From Dyadobacter fermentans (GTDB lineage: Bacteria > Bacteroidota > Bacteroidia > Cytophagales > Spirosomataceae), in assembly GCF_019924045.1 (NCBI RefSeq), contig NZ_JAHXBN010000008.1, positions 1 to 64,000 on the forward strand: 64,000 nucleotides of DNA. The letters are read 5' to 3'. The position numbers and the translations under genes are program-made. This document shows positions 1-9,163 of this stretch, piece after piece. The notes under the pieces are model-generated. The model was not told where the DNA came from. It searched no databases and was given only the letters and a program-made list of their open reading frames with translations. How positions within the stretch are numbered: position 1 is the first letter of the stretch; each line of letters starts with the position of its first letter.

Positions 1-25
1 GCCCGGTTCCGAAGCGGAACCGGGC
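1..25 (-). terminator. Hairpin terminator downstream of the M16 peptidase gene
   Basis: A perfect 10-bp inverted repeat (GCCCGGTTCC / GGAACCGGGC) with a 5-base loop lies 21 bases past the stop codon of the minus-strand peptidase gene. Any T-run on the minus strand would fall outside the window, so termination is inferred from the hairpin and its position alone. Confidence 0.6.
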
Positions 26-46
26 GCTTTGTTTATCAGGAATCGG

Positions 47-2857
47 TCACTTCTTCTCCGGCATCAGCACCACTTTGATGAAATTGTCATCATTGAAATA
101 CTTCTGCGCAGCGGCTTTGGTACTGGCCACGGTTACTGATTTCAGCAATCGGTCCTGCTCGAAAATTTCATTCAGGTCGTCGCCGAGGAATGTATTGTCG
201 TCGAGGTAATCGAGCCAGAAGCCGTTGGTTTTAAGCGCGGTCTCTGTTTTGCGCTGAGTTTCCGCGACGAACTTCTCGATATCCTTCTGATCCGCGCCGT
301 TTGTTTTGATCTTGTTGATCTCTTCCTGCGCTCTTTTAATCAGTTTGTCTACATTCTCGGGCGCGCAGCCGAAGCCGATGGAGAAACGGTAATGGCCGGT
401 CGGGAATTTGTCGGTACCTTCTGAAACACTCACTCCGTAGACGCCGCTTTCTTCCTCCCGCAGTGATTCGATCAGTTTGATCTGCAAAATCTCCTGCAAT
501 GCCTCAATCTGCACATTGTTTTCCGGGTTATAGTCATATTCCCCGCTCGAAACGAGTGTTACACGGCTTTTAGGTTCTAAACCTTTGTAAATTACCTTTT
601 CAATGCGCCCTTTCGGCGGGAAAATATTCGGGTGGCTGAACGTATCGTCCCGGTCGCTTGATGGCAGGCTGCCGAGGTATTTTTCAATCAGTGGCTTGAT
701 CGTCTCCGGCTTGAATGCCCCCACAATCGTGAATACAAAATCCGAGGCGTCGGCGAAGCGGTTTTTGTAAATTTCAAATGCACGGTCGAGGTTTACTTTG
801 TCGATGCTCTCGGGTTTCAGCGGTTGACGTTTGGGGTTGTGGCTTGTCAATACCGCATTCAATGAATCGGAATAGACTTTTTCAGGCGTTAAAGTCTTTT
901 GCATATTTTCCAGGTATGCCTTCTGGTTGGCGAGTATGCCTGTTACCACGTCCGCATCTTTACGGGGCTCCGTGAAATAGGCGTAGATCAGCTGCAACGT
1001 CGTTTCGAGATCCTTGGGATTGGTATTGCCGCCGACGCCTTCGGTGAGTTCGCTCAGATACGGGCCAGCGCTGGCAGTCTTGCCTGCGAGGAATTTTTGC
1101 AGTTGGGTCTGGTTGTAAGGTCCCACACCACCCGATTGAACAAGGTAGCTCGCGAAAATGCCCGTCTCACGCTCGCCCGGGAAGAGCGAATATCCGCCCT
1201 TCGCAGTCGCCTTGATCAGGATTTCGTCATTTTTGAAGTCGGTTGGCTTCAACAGCACCTTGACTCCGTTCGAAAGCGTCAGCTCAGTAACGCCGAGCTT
1301 GTCGAGCGATTTTTCGCCTGTGATTTTACCGGCAACAGGTTCGGTTTTTAGTAACGGTGCATCCACAACGTCGTCCACATAGGCCGTTACATCCTTGCCG
1401 GCCTCATTCAGCAATGTACGGATCTCGGCTTCGGTAGGAAGGGCATCCTTGCTTTTTTCTGGTCCCATAATCACGACCGCCCTGTTTTTATCGGTAATGT
1501 ATTTTTTAGCCAGGCCGTTGATTTCGGCCAGCGTCACGCCGTCCAGGTGCTTCTTCACGAATTCGAAATAGGCATCGGCACCCATAAACGCCTTGTCGTG
1601 AAGGAAATGATTGAGATATTCCTGGACGTGGTTGGCCGATTTCGTTTTGTCGCGCTCCTTGTAATCTTCTTCAACGGCATTGTAAAAGTCTTTCTTTGCG
1701 CGGTCAAGTTCAGGTTGTGTAAAACCGAACTTCTGCACCCGTGCGTTTTCTTCCAGGAGCGTCGTCAATGCGGTTTTCATCGAGGCAGCGTCTTTGGCGA
1801 GCGCGATGGAAGTGTAGGAATCCAGGTTTCCGAGGAAATCACCATATTGGCTCGCGCCGTAGAGGAACGGCGGATTGGCCTTTTGGGTAAGTTCCTGCAT
1901 CCGCTGGCCCATCATGGCATTGTACAGCTCCTGGGCAAAGCTGTTCCGTACATCCTGCAACGATTTCTCTTTCGTATTAGGCTGTTTGTAAATCAATTGA
2001 ATGAGGTTCTGCGGGTATTCCGGGTCGGTTACGATGGCCACTTTGGTAGAACCATCCAGCGGAATATCATAACGAATGCGTTTTTTAGGATTGACAGGCG
2101 GTTTAATGGAGCCGAATTTCTGCGAAATGAGGGCCTCCACTTTGGCTACATCAAAATCGCCGACTGCAATCACAGCCATCAGGTCGGGGCGATACCAATC
2201 CTGGTAAAACGCTTTGATCGTCTCCGGTTTGAAGCTTTTCAGAATGCTGTCTTTGCCAATCGGCAACCGCTCGGCGTAACGCGAGTTGTTGAGGATCACT
2301 TTCAGGAACTTGTCTCGCATGCGCTGTTGCGCCCCCCGTCCCATGCGAGACTCTTCAAGCACCACACCGCGTTCCTTTTCAATTTCGGAAGGATCAAGCA
2401 ATGCGCCGTGAGCCCAATCTTCCAGTACCTGAATGCCTTTTTCGAGTAACCCCGCGGAGTCTGTCGGGATAGGCAGCATGTAAACGGTTTCATCAAAACC
2501 GGTATAGGCATTTAGGTCGGCGCCGAAGCGTACCCCTGTTTTTTGCAGGAAATTGACCAGCTCATTTTTAGGGAAATGCGTGGTGCCGTTGAAATTCATA
2601 TGCTCCATGAAGTGCGCCAATCCTTGTTGGGCATCGGTTTCGAGCACCGACCCCGCTTTTACCGCCAGCCGGAGTTCTGCGCGGTTCTTGGGTTCCGCGT
2701 TCTTTTTAATGTAATAGGTGATTCCGTTTTTTAGTTTTCCAGTCTTTACACTGGGATCGAGAGGGATTTTTTGAGTGCTCAGGTTCTGCGCGTGCACCGT
2801 CGCAACAGAAACCACACCCCATCCGGCCAAGCATAGTGCTATGAACGCCTTTTTCAT
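47..2857 (-). CDS. M16 family zinc metallopeptidase, secreted
   Basis: A 936-residue double-length insulinase/pitrilysin-type peptidase. Residues 1-23 form a signal peptide ending near VHAQ, so it acts in the periplasm or envelope. The inverted zinc motif HFMEH is at residues 82-86 (His82 and His86 as ligands, Glu85 catalytic), and the third ligand is probably Glu162 in KERGVVLEES, at the usual spacing of about 75 residues. The second half (about 500-930) is the inactive M16 C-terminal repeat that closes the chamber. The length matches Bacteroidota periplasmic M16 peptidases, which degrade peptides. It is a single gene with a terminator hairpin after it; the next gene upstream is separated by 55 bases. 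The substrate is unknown. Confidence 0.93.
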   Translation of the reverse strand: MKKAFIALCLAGWGVVSVATVHAQNLSTQKIPLDPSVKTGKLKNGITYYIKKNAEPKNRAELRLAVKAGSVLETDAQQGLAHFMEHMNFNGTTHFPKNELVNFLQKTGVRFGADLNAYTGFDETVYMLPIPTDSAGLLEKGIQVLEDWAHGALLDPSEIEKERGVVLEESRMGRGAQQRMRDKFLKVILNNSRYAERLPIGKDSILKSFKPETIKAFYQDWYRPDLMAVIAVGDFDVAKVEALISQKFGSIKPPVNPKKRIRYDIPLDGSTKVAIVTDPEYPQNLIQLIYKQPNTKEKSLQDVRNSFAQELYNAMMGQRMQELTQKANPPFLYGASQYGDFLGNLDSYTSIALAKDAASMKTALTTLLEENARVQKFGFTQPELDRAKKDFYNAVEEDYKERDKTKSANHVQEYLNHFLHDKAFMGADAYFEFVKKHLDGVTLAEINGLAKKYITDKNRAVVIMGPEKSKDALPTEAEIRTLLNEAGKDVTAYVDDVVDAPLLKTEPVAGKITGEKSLDKLGVTELTLSNGVKVLLKPTDFKNDEILIKATAKGGYSLFPGERETGIFASYLVQSGGVGPYNQTQLQKFLAGKTASAGPYLSELTEGVGGNTNPKDLETTLQLIYAYFTEPRKDADVVTGILANQKAYLENMQKTLTPEKVYSDSLNAVLTSHNPKRQPLKPESIDKVNLDRAFEIYKNRFADASDFVFTIVGAFKPETIKPLIEKYLGSLPSSDRDDTFSHPNIFPPKGRIEKVIYKGLEPKSRVTLVSSGEYDYNPENNVQIEALQEILQIKLIESLREEESGVYGVSVSEGTDKFPTGHYRFSIGFGCAPENVDKLIKRAQEEINKIKTNGADQKDIEKFVAETQRKTETALKTNGFWLDYLDDNTFLGDDLNEIFEQDRLLKSVTVASTKAAAQKYFNDDNFIKVVLMPEKK

Positions 2858-2912
2858 TTTTCTAATTTTAATTTTGATGAAATTCAGGAGGGGCGAAAGA
2901 TATTGAAATAAT

Positions 2913-3536
2913 CTATTTAACCGGCTCGCGTAGAATGGTTTTTAATTTATGGGGCGGCGTCTTGCGAAAATCGGACAGATAAATCTCGTGATGTAGCCCG
3001 TTACGCCCGAGCGCGTGGGCCGAAATAAAGTCATTCAGCTTTGCGAGTGTTTCAGGTTCATTATCAAACGGTCCGGTATGCAGCATTTGTACCACTTTCC
3101 CTTCATTCATTTCAAAATAGGAAACTTCCCGGATGGCCGCCTGGTTTTTTGATGCAAAACTGGCTTCTACGGTGGCTTCCACATCTTTTTTCTCCACATA
3201 ATCCGGGATGCGGATCAGGAGCCGGTATTCCCATTCGCTGCGGGGAATGGCCGTGGGCGAATCGGCGATCGAAATGCCGGCGTAACGTACTTCGTCGTAC
3301 CACCACAAGCCTTCCAGTTTGGCCACAACGAAATCCTTGCCCTGGGCTTTGAATGCGAATTTTAATGCGTACGCTACCGGGTAGATCGCCTGGATTTTTT
3401 GTGCAAAATCCTCCCCCGAAGGATCCCCTTTGCCGGTAATGGATAGGTACCGGGCCTTTTCGATATGTAGCACTTCGGGTTTAGTCTTTGCGGTGTAGTA
3501 ACTTTTGAAATGTTTGGTAAGATCCAGTTTTTCCAT
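2913..3536 (-). CDS. GyrI-like small-molecule-binding domain protein
   Basis: A 207-residue cytoplasmic protein with no signal peptide. The sequence from about residue 20 to the end (ITGKGDPSG near the start, then KLEGLWWYDE and HTGPFDNEPETL) matches the stand-alone GyrI-like/SBMC domain that binds small hydrophobic molecules and is otherwise found fused to AraC or MerR regulators. No DNA-binding domain is present, so this is the free-standing form. It begins with ATG just after a 76-base gap from the lipoprotein gene. Physiological role unknown; the family includes weak hydrolases of xenobiotics and gyrase-inhibitor proteins. Confidence 0.8.
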   Translation of the reverse strand: MEKLDLTKHFKSYYTAKTKPEVLHIEKARYLSITGKGDPSGEDFAQKIQAIYPVAYALKFAFKAQGKDFVVAKLEGLWWYDEVRYAGISIADSPTAIPRSEWEYRLLIRIPDYVEKKDVEATVEASFASKNQAAIREVSYFEMNEGKVVQMLHTGPFDNEPETLAKLNDFISAHALGRNGLHHEIYLSDFRKTPPHKLKTILREPVK

Positions 3537-3616
3537 GGCTCTGCTGGTTTTAGGTTGATAATAACCGCAATTAATGGGCGCCTATTGACAACAGTATGAC
3601 AGTAACCCTGAAAAAT

Positions 3617-4102
3617 TTATGGTACCATCGGGCATTCGACCGGTTCGAAGTAAAGGCCTTTTTCGAAATTCAGTTTCGAACGGTCTTTAAAAATCAGCAC
3701 ACCGGAGGAATCTGTTACTTCTCCAAACCCCTCTACCCAGCCTTCACCCTTTTTTAAAAAAGTCACTTCCCGTGTAGATTTTGTGCCCTCAGAAGTGAAT
3801 GTGTAGTGCCCAAAAATTTTGTCGCCCTGCATTACTCCTGCGAATTGCCCGTCATTCCGATCCTTCTCAAAAAATGCATATGAAAGTTTACCGACAACCA
3901 TATTGTCTTCTAGGATGTCGACGCGCAGCAACGCGGAGTCCTTTTCTGTTTTATATCTGTAGCAATGAGATAGCTTTCCCCCGGGAGCTAATGTAACCTC
4001 GGCAGTGCTGTCGATATCTCGGTTTTTTCCCGAATCCGATTTTCCTGTGCAAGAAAGCATGCAGGCGGTCATAAGGAATGCAAAAGCGTTACGTGCTGTC
4101 AT
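3617..4102 (-). CDS. Small lipoprotein of unknown function
   Basis: A 161-residue predicted lipoprotein. The short hydrophobic leader ends in a lipobox (ACMLSC, Cys18), followed by a polar Ser/Asp-rich linker, as expected for export and outer- or inner-membrane anchoring. The remaining 130 residues look like a small beta-rich domain (GGKLSHCYRYKTEKDSALL, KIFGHYTFTSEGTKSTREV) of a kind common in Bacteroidota, where it is annotated only as hypothetical. The ATG start directly precedes the leader. It could be co-transcribed with the GyrI-like gene 80 bases downstream. I do not recognise a function. Confidence 0.75.
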   Translation of the reverse strand: MTARNAFAFLMTACMLSCTGKSDSGKNRDIDSTAEVTLAPGGKLSHCYRYKTEKDSALLRVDILEDNMVVGKLSYAFFEKDRNDGQFAGVMQGDKIFGHYTFTSEGTKSTREVTFLKKGEGWVEGFGEVTDSSGVLIFKDRSKLNFEKGLYFEPVECPMVP

Positions 4103-4270
4103 AATAGTTGGCGGTCAATAGTTTGGAAGGACGGGAGAAATAGCTAGTTTTATAAAATTTCTTCAAAAACAGACTAACAACGGAAATGTAACCGGAGAAT
4201 TATCCGGAGCGTATGATTACTGCCGTATACCACACCAGTTAAGGATGTAACCCCCGTTAAACGTCCGATT

Positions 4271-5563
4271 ATGTCTGAATTCAAAATTCCCGGAATGCAG
4301 CTTGTTCACGACAATGTTGTACTAAGAAAATACCTTACGAAAAATCCGCGCCATGGTCTGGTATTGGCATTGATCCTCATCTACCTGGCGCTGGAAAGTT
4401 ATTACCTGTTTTTCCGTTTCCACGGCCACATTCAGGACCTTACGCTTTATCACGGTATTGCATTGAAAATGTTGGACGGGCAAATGCCGTTTCGCGATTT
4501 CCGCATCGAATACCCCGTTTTTGTACTGATACCCATTCTACTGCCGGGTATTTTGAGCCAGTTAGCGGGAGGCTCGTTCGAAAGTTATGTATACTGGTTT
4601 GTAGCACAAAATCTGGGACTGGCAGTGGGTATTGCATGGATTATTGCCCAATCGGATACGACTGGCAAGGCACTGCCGCGCTTTTTTGTCGCGACGTTGT
4701 TCTTTCTTCCGCTTTTCCTTTTTCGCTTTGACCCTTTCCCGGCAATACTTACCGCGCTTGCCGTTACGAACGTTTCATGCAGACCGTTCATTTCGGGTAT
4801 GTCGCTGATGGCGTCTGTTGCTGCGAAATTGTACAGCATTGTGCTGATGCCGGTCTTTGGGCTATATTGTCTTTTTAACAGGGATATTACGAAGTGGATT
4901 TGGCTGATAGCGGGGTGCGGTTGCTTCTGCGGAGCGATCGCGGGGTGCATTGCGTGGGCCGGAATGGACGCTGCTTTGGACTTCATGCATTACCATCTGT
5001 TGCGCGGCATTCAAATTGAAAGCCTGGCCGGGGGAATTTTATTACTTTTAGAACAAACCGGGCTGGTAGAGCTGGATGTTGCTCACAGCTTTGGCGCTAT
5101 GCACCTCGTAACGCCGCTCTCAGGCCCTGTTTTGCAATGCATTAATATCATGACGCCACTTTCCTTTGTCCTGATGGCGAGTTTCCTTGCCTGGGCATTT
5201 TATAAAACTGCGTCGACGTCGGGAAGTATTACATTCCGGCAATTGAATGCGGCTGCGGCGGCGCAGATACTTTTGTTCATCCTTCTCAACAAAGTGCTTT
5301 CTCCGCAATACCTGATCTGGCTGCTGCCGTTAGTCCCGTTTTGCAGGTTTAGAGCATCGCTGATTTTTGCAGTTACACTAATGCTCACAATACTCATATT
5401 CCCTGGTCACTATTATAGTTTGATTTCAAAACAACTGTTGATGGTCGTTATTCTGAACATACGGAATGCCCTGCTGATCTGGCTTTTCATTGAGCTTGTT
5501 TCGGAAATCGCTTCCGCGTACGTTACGCAAAGCGTCAGCGGGCGGCCGACTCCATCCGCGTAA
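4271..5563 (+). CDS. Polytopic membrane protein, GT87/DUF2029-like
   Basis: A 430-residue integral membrane protein with about 10 hydrophobic segments starting at residue 30. An acidic loop after the first segment (GHIQDLTLYHG, then FRDFRIEYPVFVLIPIL) resembles the first periplasmic loop of GT-C glycosyltransferases of the GT87/DUF2029 type, where an Asp and a Tyr-Pro pair help bind polyprenyl-phosphate sugar. By family knowledge it would transfer a sugar such as mannose on the outer face of the inner membrane. The acceptor is unknown. Its last 29 bases overlap the 3' end of the convergent polymerase gene, so both stop codons lie inside the other gene. Confidence 0.7.
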   Translation: MSEFKIPGMQLVHDNVVLRKYLTKNPRHGLVLALILIYLALESYYLFFRFHGHIQDLTLYHGIALKMLDGQMPFRDFRIEYPVFVLIPILLPGILSQLAGGSFESYVYWFVAQNLGLAVGIAWIIAQSDTTGKALPRFFVATLFFLPLFLFRFDPFPAILTALAVTNVSCRPFISGMSLMASVAAKLYSIVLMPVFGLYCLFNRDITKWIWLIAGCGCFCGAIAGCIAWAGMDAALDFMHYHLLRGIQIESLAGGILLLLEQTGLVELDVAHSFGAMHLVTPLSGPVLQCINIMTPLSFVLMASFLAWAFYKTASTSGSITFRQLNAAAAAQILLFILLNKVLSPQYLIWLLPLVPFCRFRASLIFAVTLMLTILIFPGHYYSLISKQLLMVVILNIRNALLIWLFIELVSEIASAYVTQSVSGRPTPSA

Positions 5564-8504
5564 TTTCCGCCACCTCCACGGTGAGGAAGCCGAATTCTTC
5601 CGTCACGACGCCGCGGATCTTGTAAACGCCTTTTACCGAACCATTCACTTTGGCGGCCGCCGTGGGGAAATGGACGGTGTCGATAAATTGCCCCTCGTAA
5701 TCCAGAAACGTACCAAACTGCATCGACTCGCCGCGATTTGTCCGGGTGTTTTTCAGGGCCACCAAGTAGCCGTATTGCACCACTTCCTGGTTGACATAAT
5801 TGTGCAGATCGCGCGACATTACACTCTTGGGCAACGGGTTTTTCAGCAAATTGAACGGGCTGCAAAGAGGAAAGCCGAGCAATTCGATCTGGTCATAGGC
5901 GTCATCGAGAATCGACGAATGGAACTCCGGCAGATTGAAATCCTTGATTTCGGAATGGAACAACTGCTTTTGCGGTACTTTGACGGGCGTGGTACTCAGC
6001 CGGAAATGGGCCTTCCAAAGCAGTGTTTTCTTGCCGATACCTGTAAACCGAAACGCGTCGATCCGGATCAGGATGGTCAATTGTTCTATCGAAATCGGAA
6101 CCCGGTCGAGGAAATCGTTGAGTGATGTGAAGGGGCCGTCTTGCCTGCGGGCACCGAGGATTCTTTCGATCGTTCTTTCTTCCAGTGCATTCAGAAACTG
6201 CATACCGAGGTAAATTTCATGCCCTTCGATGGTCGCCTGGGCTTCGCTGTGGTTCACGCATGGCGCATGTACCAGCGCGCCGAGCATGCGCGCCTCATGT
6301 ATGTACAGCTCGGGCGCGTAAAAGCCGCCGCCGTTGTTGAGCACGGCCACCATGAATTCCAGCGGGAAATAGGCTTTCAGAAACAATGTCTGATAGCTCT
6401 CGACGGCATAGGAAGCGGAATGCCCTTTTGCAAAGGCGAACCCGGCGAAGCTGGCGATCTGGTTCCAGATTTCCATGGTCATCTCTTCGTCGTAACCCTT
6501 GCTCCGGCAGTTTTTGAAATACTTCTTTTTAACGCGCTCAAACTCTTCACGCCCGCGAAACTTGCCGCTCATGCCGCGCCGGATCACATCGGCCTCACCG
6601 AGTGTTAATCCGGCAAAATAATGTGCGACCTTGATCACATCTTCCTGATACACCATAATGCCATAAGTCTCCTCCATCAGCTCCAAAAGACGCGGGTGCG
6701 CCTCGTTCCGCTTTTCGGGGTGGCGATGGCGGAGAATGTACTCACGCATCATCCCGCTTTTCGCGACGCCAGGCCGGATAATGGAGCTGGCCGCAACAAG
6801 TCCGAGATAGTTGTCGACTTCCAGCTTTTTGAGCAGCATCCGCATCGCCGGAGATTCTACATAAAAGCAGCCGATACACTGCGCCTGCCTGATAAGATCG
6901 TTGATTTTTGGGTCGGTTTTGAATTTCCGGACGTCGTTAATGTCAAAATCTGCGGTATCGGGGCGGTTATATCGGATGATTTCAAGCGTTTCCTTAATCT
7001 TAGCGAGCCCGCGCTGGCCCAGGATATCATATTTATTCAGCCCGACATCCTCCGCAATCACCATATCAAATTGCGTGGTGGGAAAGCCTTTCGGCGGCAC
7101 GTCGGTAGCGGTAAAGTAGTGCATAGGCCGTTCCGAAATGAGGATACCGCCCGCGTGAATGCTCAAATGGTTCGGCTGGTTGTTGGTTTGGAAATAATCA
7201 GCATACCTGATCACCAGCCCGGAAAGCTGATCGAGCTTTTTCGGGTCATATTTACCATTGCTCAATGCATCGATTTCATAGGCAGGTAAACCAAATACTT
7301 TTCCCAACTCGCGCACGGCCGAGCTGTGCTGAAAAGTACTGTACGTGGCTAGTAGCGCCGCCTGGCCATTTTTGCCGTAAGTCTCAAAAATATAGCGCGT
7401 CACATCTTCGCGGTCGCGCCACGAGAAATCGATGTCGAAATCGGGCGGGTTTTTGCGGTGAAGGTTGATAAACCGCTCGAAATATAAATCCAGCTCGATG
7501 GGGTCGACATTCGTAATGTTGAGCAAATAAGCGATGATACTGTTCGCCCCGCTGCCCCGGCCGACGTAGTAGTAACCCTTCCGGCGGGCATAATTCACGA
7601 TGTCGTGATTGACCAAGAAAAAAGGCACGAAATTCTGCTGCCGGATCATATCCAGTTCCTTGGCAATGCGGTCGAAAATTTCATCGGTAATATTGTCGCC
7701 GTAACGATAACCAAGCGCCTGATAGCTCATCGACCTCAGCCGTTTGAAATCTTCCTGCTCGTTTTGACTGAAAACTTTTAGATTCTGGTGTTCGCGTTCA
7801 TTCCCAAAGCTGAACTGGATGTTGCATTCATCCATCAGTTTACGCGTGTTCTCGAGGATCGTGCGGAAGTCCTTTTGCTTAAAATGGTATTCCAAAACCT
7901 TGGCCTGTACGATCTGTTCGTTCTCTTTGCCCGTCTCGCCGACTGTGAGCTTGCTGAGCAGCGTGTTGCCGTCGATAGCCCGTAGCAACCGATGCGCATT
8001 AAAATCCTTTTTGTTCCGGAAAGTTACAGGCTGCTGGATGATCAGCCTGTCTATGAACCGGTGTAGCGGTGAGTAATGCAGCTTGTCCAGGTCCTGCATC
8101 GAAATGCCGATGTATTCGTTGGGCCGGAACTGCTCGCGGCGCTCTTTATTCAGTTTTTCAAAAGGATAAATAATTGCCACATGCTCCATTTCAGGTGCGC
8201 GGTCGGGGAAAGGTGCGTCCGTCAGTTTCTGAGCCGAGAGATAGGCATTCAAAGTCTGAAAGCCGACGTTGTTCTTCGCCAATGCCACAAATTGCTGCGT
8301 CACACCGTTCCGGAAATCGATCCCGACAATGGGTTTAATATCGAACCTGGGCGCCATACGAATGAAGTTCAGGCAGCCCGAGGTGTTATTGATATCCGTC
8401 AGCGCGGCGCAGTCGTACCCATTCTCCCGGCAAAGCGCAAGAAGTTCATCCTCAGGAATCGTCCCGAAGCGAAGACTGAAATAAGAGTGGCAGTTGAGTA
8501 ACAT
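5535..8504 (-). CDS. dnaE2: Error-prone DNA polymerase III alpha subunit (DnaE2/ImuC-like)
   Basis: A C-family replicative-type polymerase of 989 residues, clearly shorter than a replicative DnaE (about 1160) and closer to damage-inducible DnaE2. The order is an N-terminal PHP domain (about 1-200), the palm with catalytic aspartates in PPDFDIDF near residue 354, fingers, a helix-hairpin-helix region, and a C-terminal OB-fold ending near residue 985. No tau-binding tail follows. The PHP metal site looks degraded: the usual HxH near the N terminus reads N-C-H, and the TDHG motif reads TDIN, so proofreading or phosphoesterase activity is unlikely. It faces the same way as dinB, with higBA between them. 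The expected role is translesion synthesis with the Y-family polymerase. It overlaps the convergent GT87-like gene by 29 bases. Confidence 0.85.
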   Translation of the reverse strand: MLLNCHSYFSLRFGTIPEDELLALCRENGYDCAALTDINNTSGCLNFIRMAPRFDIKPIVGIDFRNGVTQQFVALAKNNVGFQTLNAYLSAQKLTDAPFPDRAPEMEHVAIIYPFEKLNKERREQFRPNEYIGISMQDLDKLHYSPLHRFIDRLIIQQPVTFRNKKDFNAHRLLRAIDGNTLLSKLTVGETGKENEQIVQAKVLEYHFKQKDFRTILENTRKLMDECNIQFSFGNEREHQNLKVFSQNEQEDFKRLRSMSYQALGYRYGDNITDEIFDRIAKELDMIRQQNFVPFFLVNHDIVNYARRKGYYYVGRGSGANSIIAYLLNITNVDPIELDLYFERFINLHRKNPPDFDIDFSWRDREDVTRYIFETYGKNGQAALLATYSTFQHSSAVRELGKVFGLPAYEIDALSNGKYDPKKLDQLSGLVIRYADYFQTNNQPNHLSIHAGGILISERPMHYFTATDVPPKGFPTTQFDMVIAEDVGLNKYDILGQRGLAKIKETLEIIRYNRPDTADFDINDVRKFKTDPKINDLIRQAQCIGCFYVESPAMRMLLKKLEVDNYLGLVAASSIIRPGVAKSGMMREYILRHRHPEKRNEAHPRLLELMEETYGIMVYQEDVIKVAHYFAGLTLGEADVIRRGMSGKFRGREEFERVKKKYFKNCRSKGYDEEMTMEIWNQIASFAGFAFAKGHSASYAVESYQTLFLKAYFPLEFMVAVLNNGGGFYAPELYIHEARMLGALVHAPCVNHSEAQATIEGHEIYLGMQFLNALEERTIERILGARRQDGPFTSLNDFLDRVPISIEQLTILIRIDAFRFTGIGKKTLLWKAHFRLSTTPVKVPQKQLFHSEIKDFNLPEFHSSILDDAYDQIELLGFPLCSPFNLLKNPLPKSVMSRDLHNYVNQEVVQYGYLVALKNTRTNRGESMQFGTFLDYEGQFIDTVHFPTAAAKVNGSVKGVYKIRGVVTEEFGFLTVEVAEITRMESAAR

Positions 8505-8509
8505 GAGTA

Positions 8510-8540
8510 TTTGAAAAACGGAACTGAGTACTTACTTTTG
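8510..8540 (+). promoter_or_regulatory. Promoter of higBA
   Basis: TTTG (8510-8513), 19 bases, then TACTTTTG (8533-8540) exactly fits the Bacteroidota housekeeping promoter (-33 TTTG, -7 TAnnTTTG). The transcript would start about 25 bases before higB. The -33 element lies within 10 bases of the divergent polymerase start codon. Confidence 0.75.
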
Positions 8541-8553
8541 GCGTTACTAACGC
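8541..8553. promoter_or_regulatory. Probable HigA operator
   Basis: GCGTTACTAACGC is a perfect 6-bp inverted repeat around one base, starting at the base after the -7 element. That position suits a HigA autorepression site and could also affect the divergent polymerase gene. Binding is inferred. Confidence 0.6.
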
Positions 8554-8569
8554 GAGCCGGCACCCCGAT

Positions 8570-8851
8570 ATGATCGTCAGCTTTTCTTCGAAGGAAACCG
8601 AAAAAATATGGCTCGGCGAGCGGGTCGGAAAGTTGCCGTTGGAAATCCAGCAAGTAGGGAGACGGAAGCTTAGAATGCTTCATAACTCGCAAAATCTTGC
8701 GGATTTACGTATCCCGCCATCGAATAGGCTGGAAAAGCTCTCAGGAAACCTGAAAGAGTTTTACAGCATACGTATCAACGACCAATGGCGGATTGTATTC
8801 AAATGGTTAGACGGTAATGCTGCGGAGGTTAGAATTGTCGATTATCATTAA
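8570..8851 (+). CDS. higB: HigB-like toxin, RelE superfamily mRNA interferase
   Basis: A 93-residue basic protein with the HigB/RelE fold signatures: MIVSF at the start, LRIPPSNRLEKLSGNLKEFYSIRINDQWRIVFKW in the core (split here only for recognition: RLEKL, GNLKEFYSIRI, WRIVFKW), and a C-terminal VRIVDYH. The terminal Tyr-His and the Arg residues of the core are typical of these ribosome-dependent RNases, which cut mRNA in the A site. Toxin precedes antitoxin, the standard higBA order. The six-base gap to higA implies co-translation. Nothing suggests inactivation. It lies on the opposite strand between two polymerase genes. Confidence 0.88.
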   Translation: MIVSFSSKETEKIWLGERVGKLPLEIQQVGRRKLRMLHNSQNLADLRIPPSNRLEKLSGNLKEFYSIRINDQWRIVFKWLDGNAAEVRIVDYH

Positions 8852-8857
8852 ATTTCG

Positions 8858-9157
8858 ATGGAAACACTAAATAATATTCATCCAGGAGAAGTCCTGATGG
8901 AGGAGTTCCTTGAACCAATGGGCATTTCCGCTTATCGATTGGCAAAGGAGACCGGTATTCCCCAGACGCGGATCAGCGAGATCATCAAAGGGCGGAGACG
9001 TGTTACCGCCGATACCGCATTGCGTTTTAGCAAATACTTCGGCACGACGCCCAAGTTCTGGCTGGGCTTGCAGGACGATTATGATATTGAAGAAGGACAA
9101 CATTTGATTTCCGAGGAATTGAATGAGATAAAAGCCTTGCAGCCCAATGCAGCCTGA
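8858..9157 (+). CDS. higA: HigA-like antitoxin, XRE-type DNA-binding protein
   Basis: A 99-residue protein with a helix-turn-helix from about residue 22 to 75 (ISAYRLAKETGIPQTRISEI, then RVTADTALRFSKYFGTTPKFWLGLQ), the hallmark of the HigA/VapI antitoxin family. It should neutralise HigB and repress its own promoter, probably through the GCGTTACTAACGC site. The N-terminal IHPGEVLMEEFLEP motif is also family-typical. The stop codon lies six bases from the stop of the convergent dinB gene, with no terminator visible between them. Confidence 0.9.
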   Translation: METLNNIHPGEVLMEEFLEPMGISAYRLAKETGIPQTRISEIIKGRRRVTADTALRFSKYFGTTPKFWLGLQDDYDIEEGQHLISEELNEIKALQPNAA

Positions 9158-9163
9158 TTATCG

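Noticed and set aside
1547..2449. A 300-residue plus-strand ORF opposite the M16 peptidase
   Set aside because: It lies wholly within the peptidase gene, has no family features and an atypical residue composition, and the M16 frame has complete motifs.
9158..9163. Terminator between higA and dinB
   Set aside because: Only six bases separate the stop codons and no hairpin with a T-run is present.
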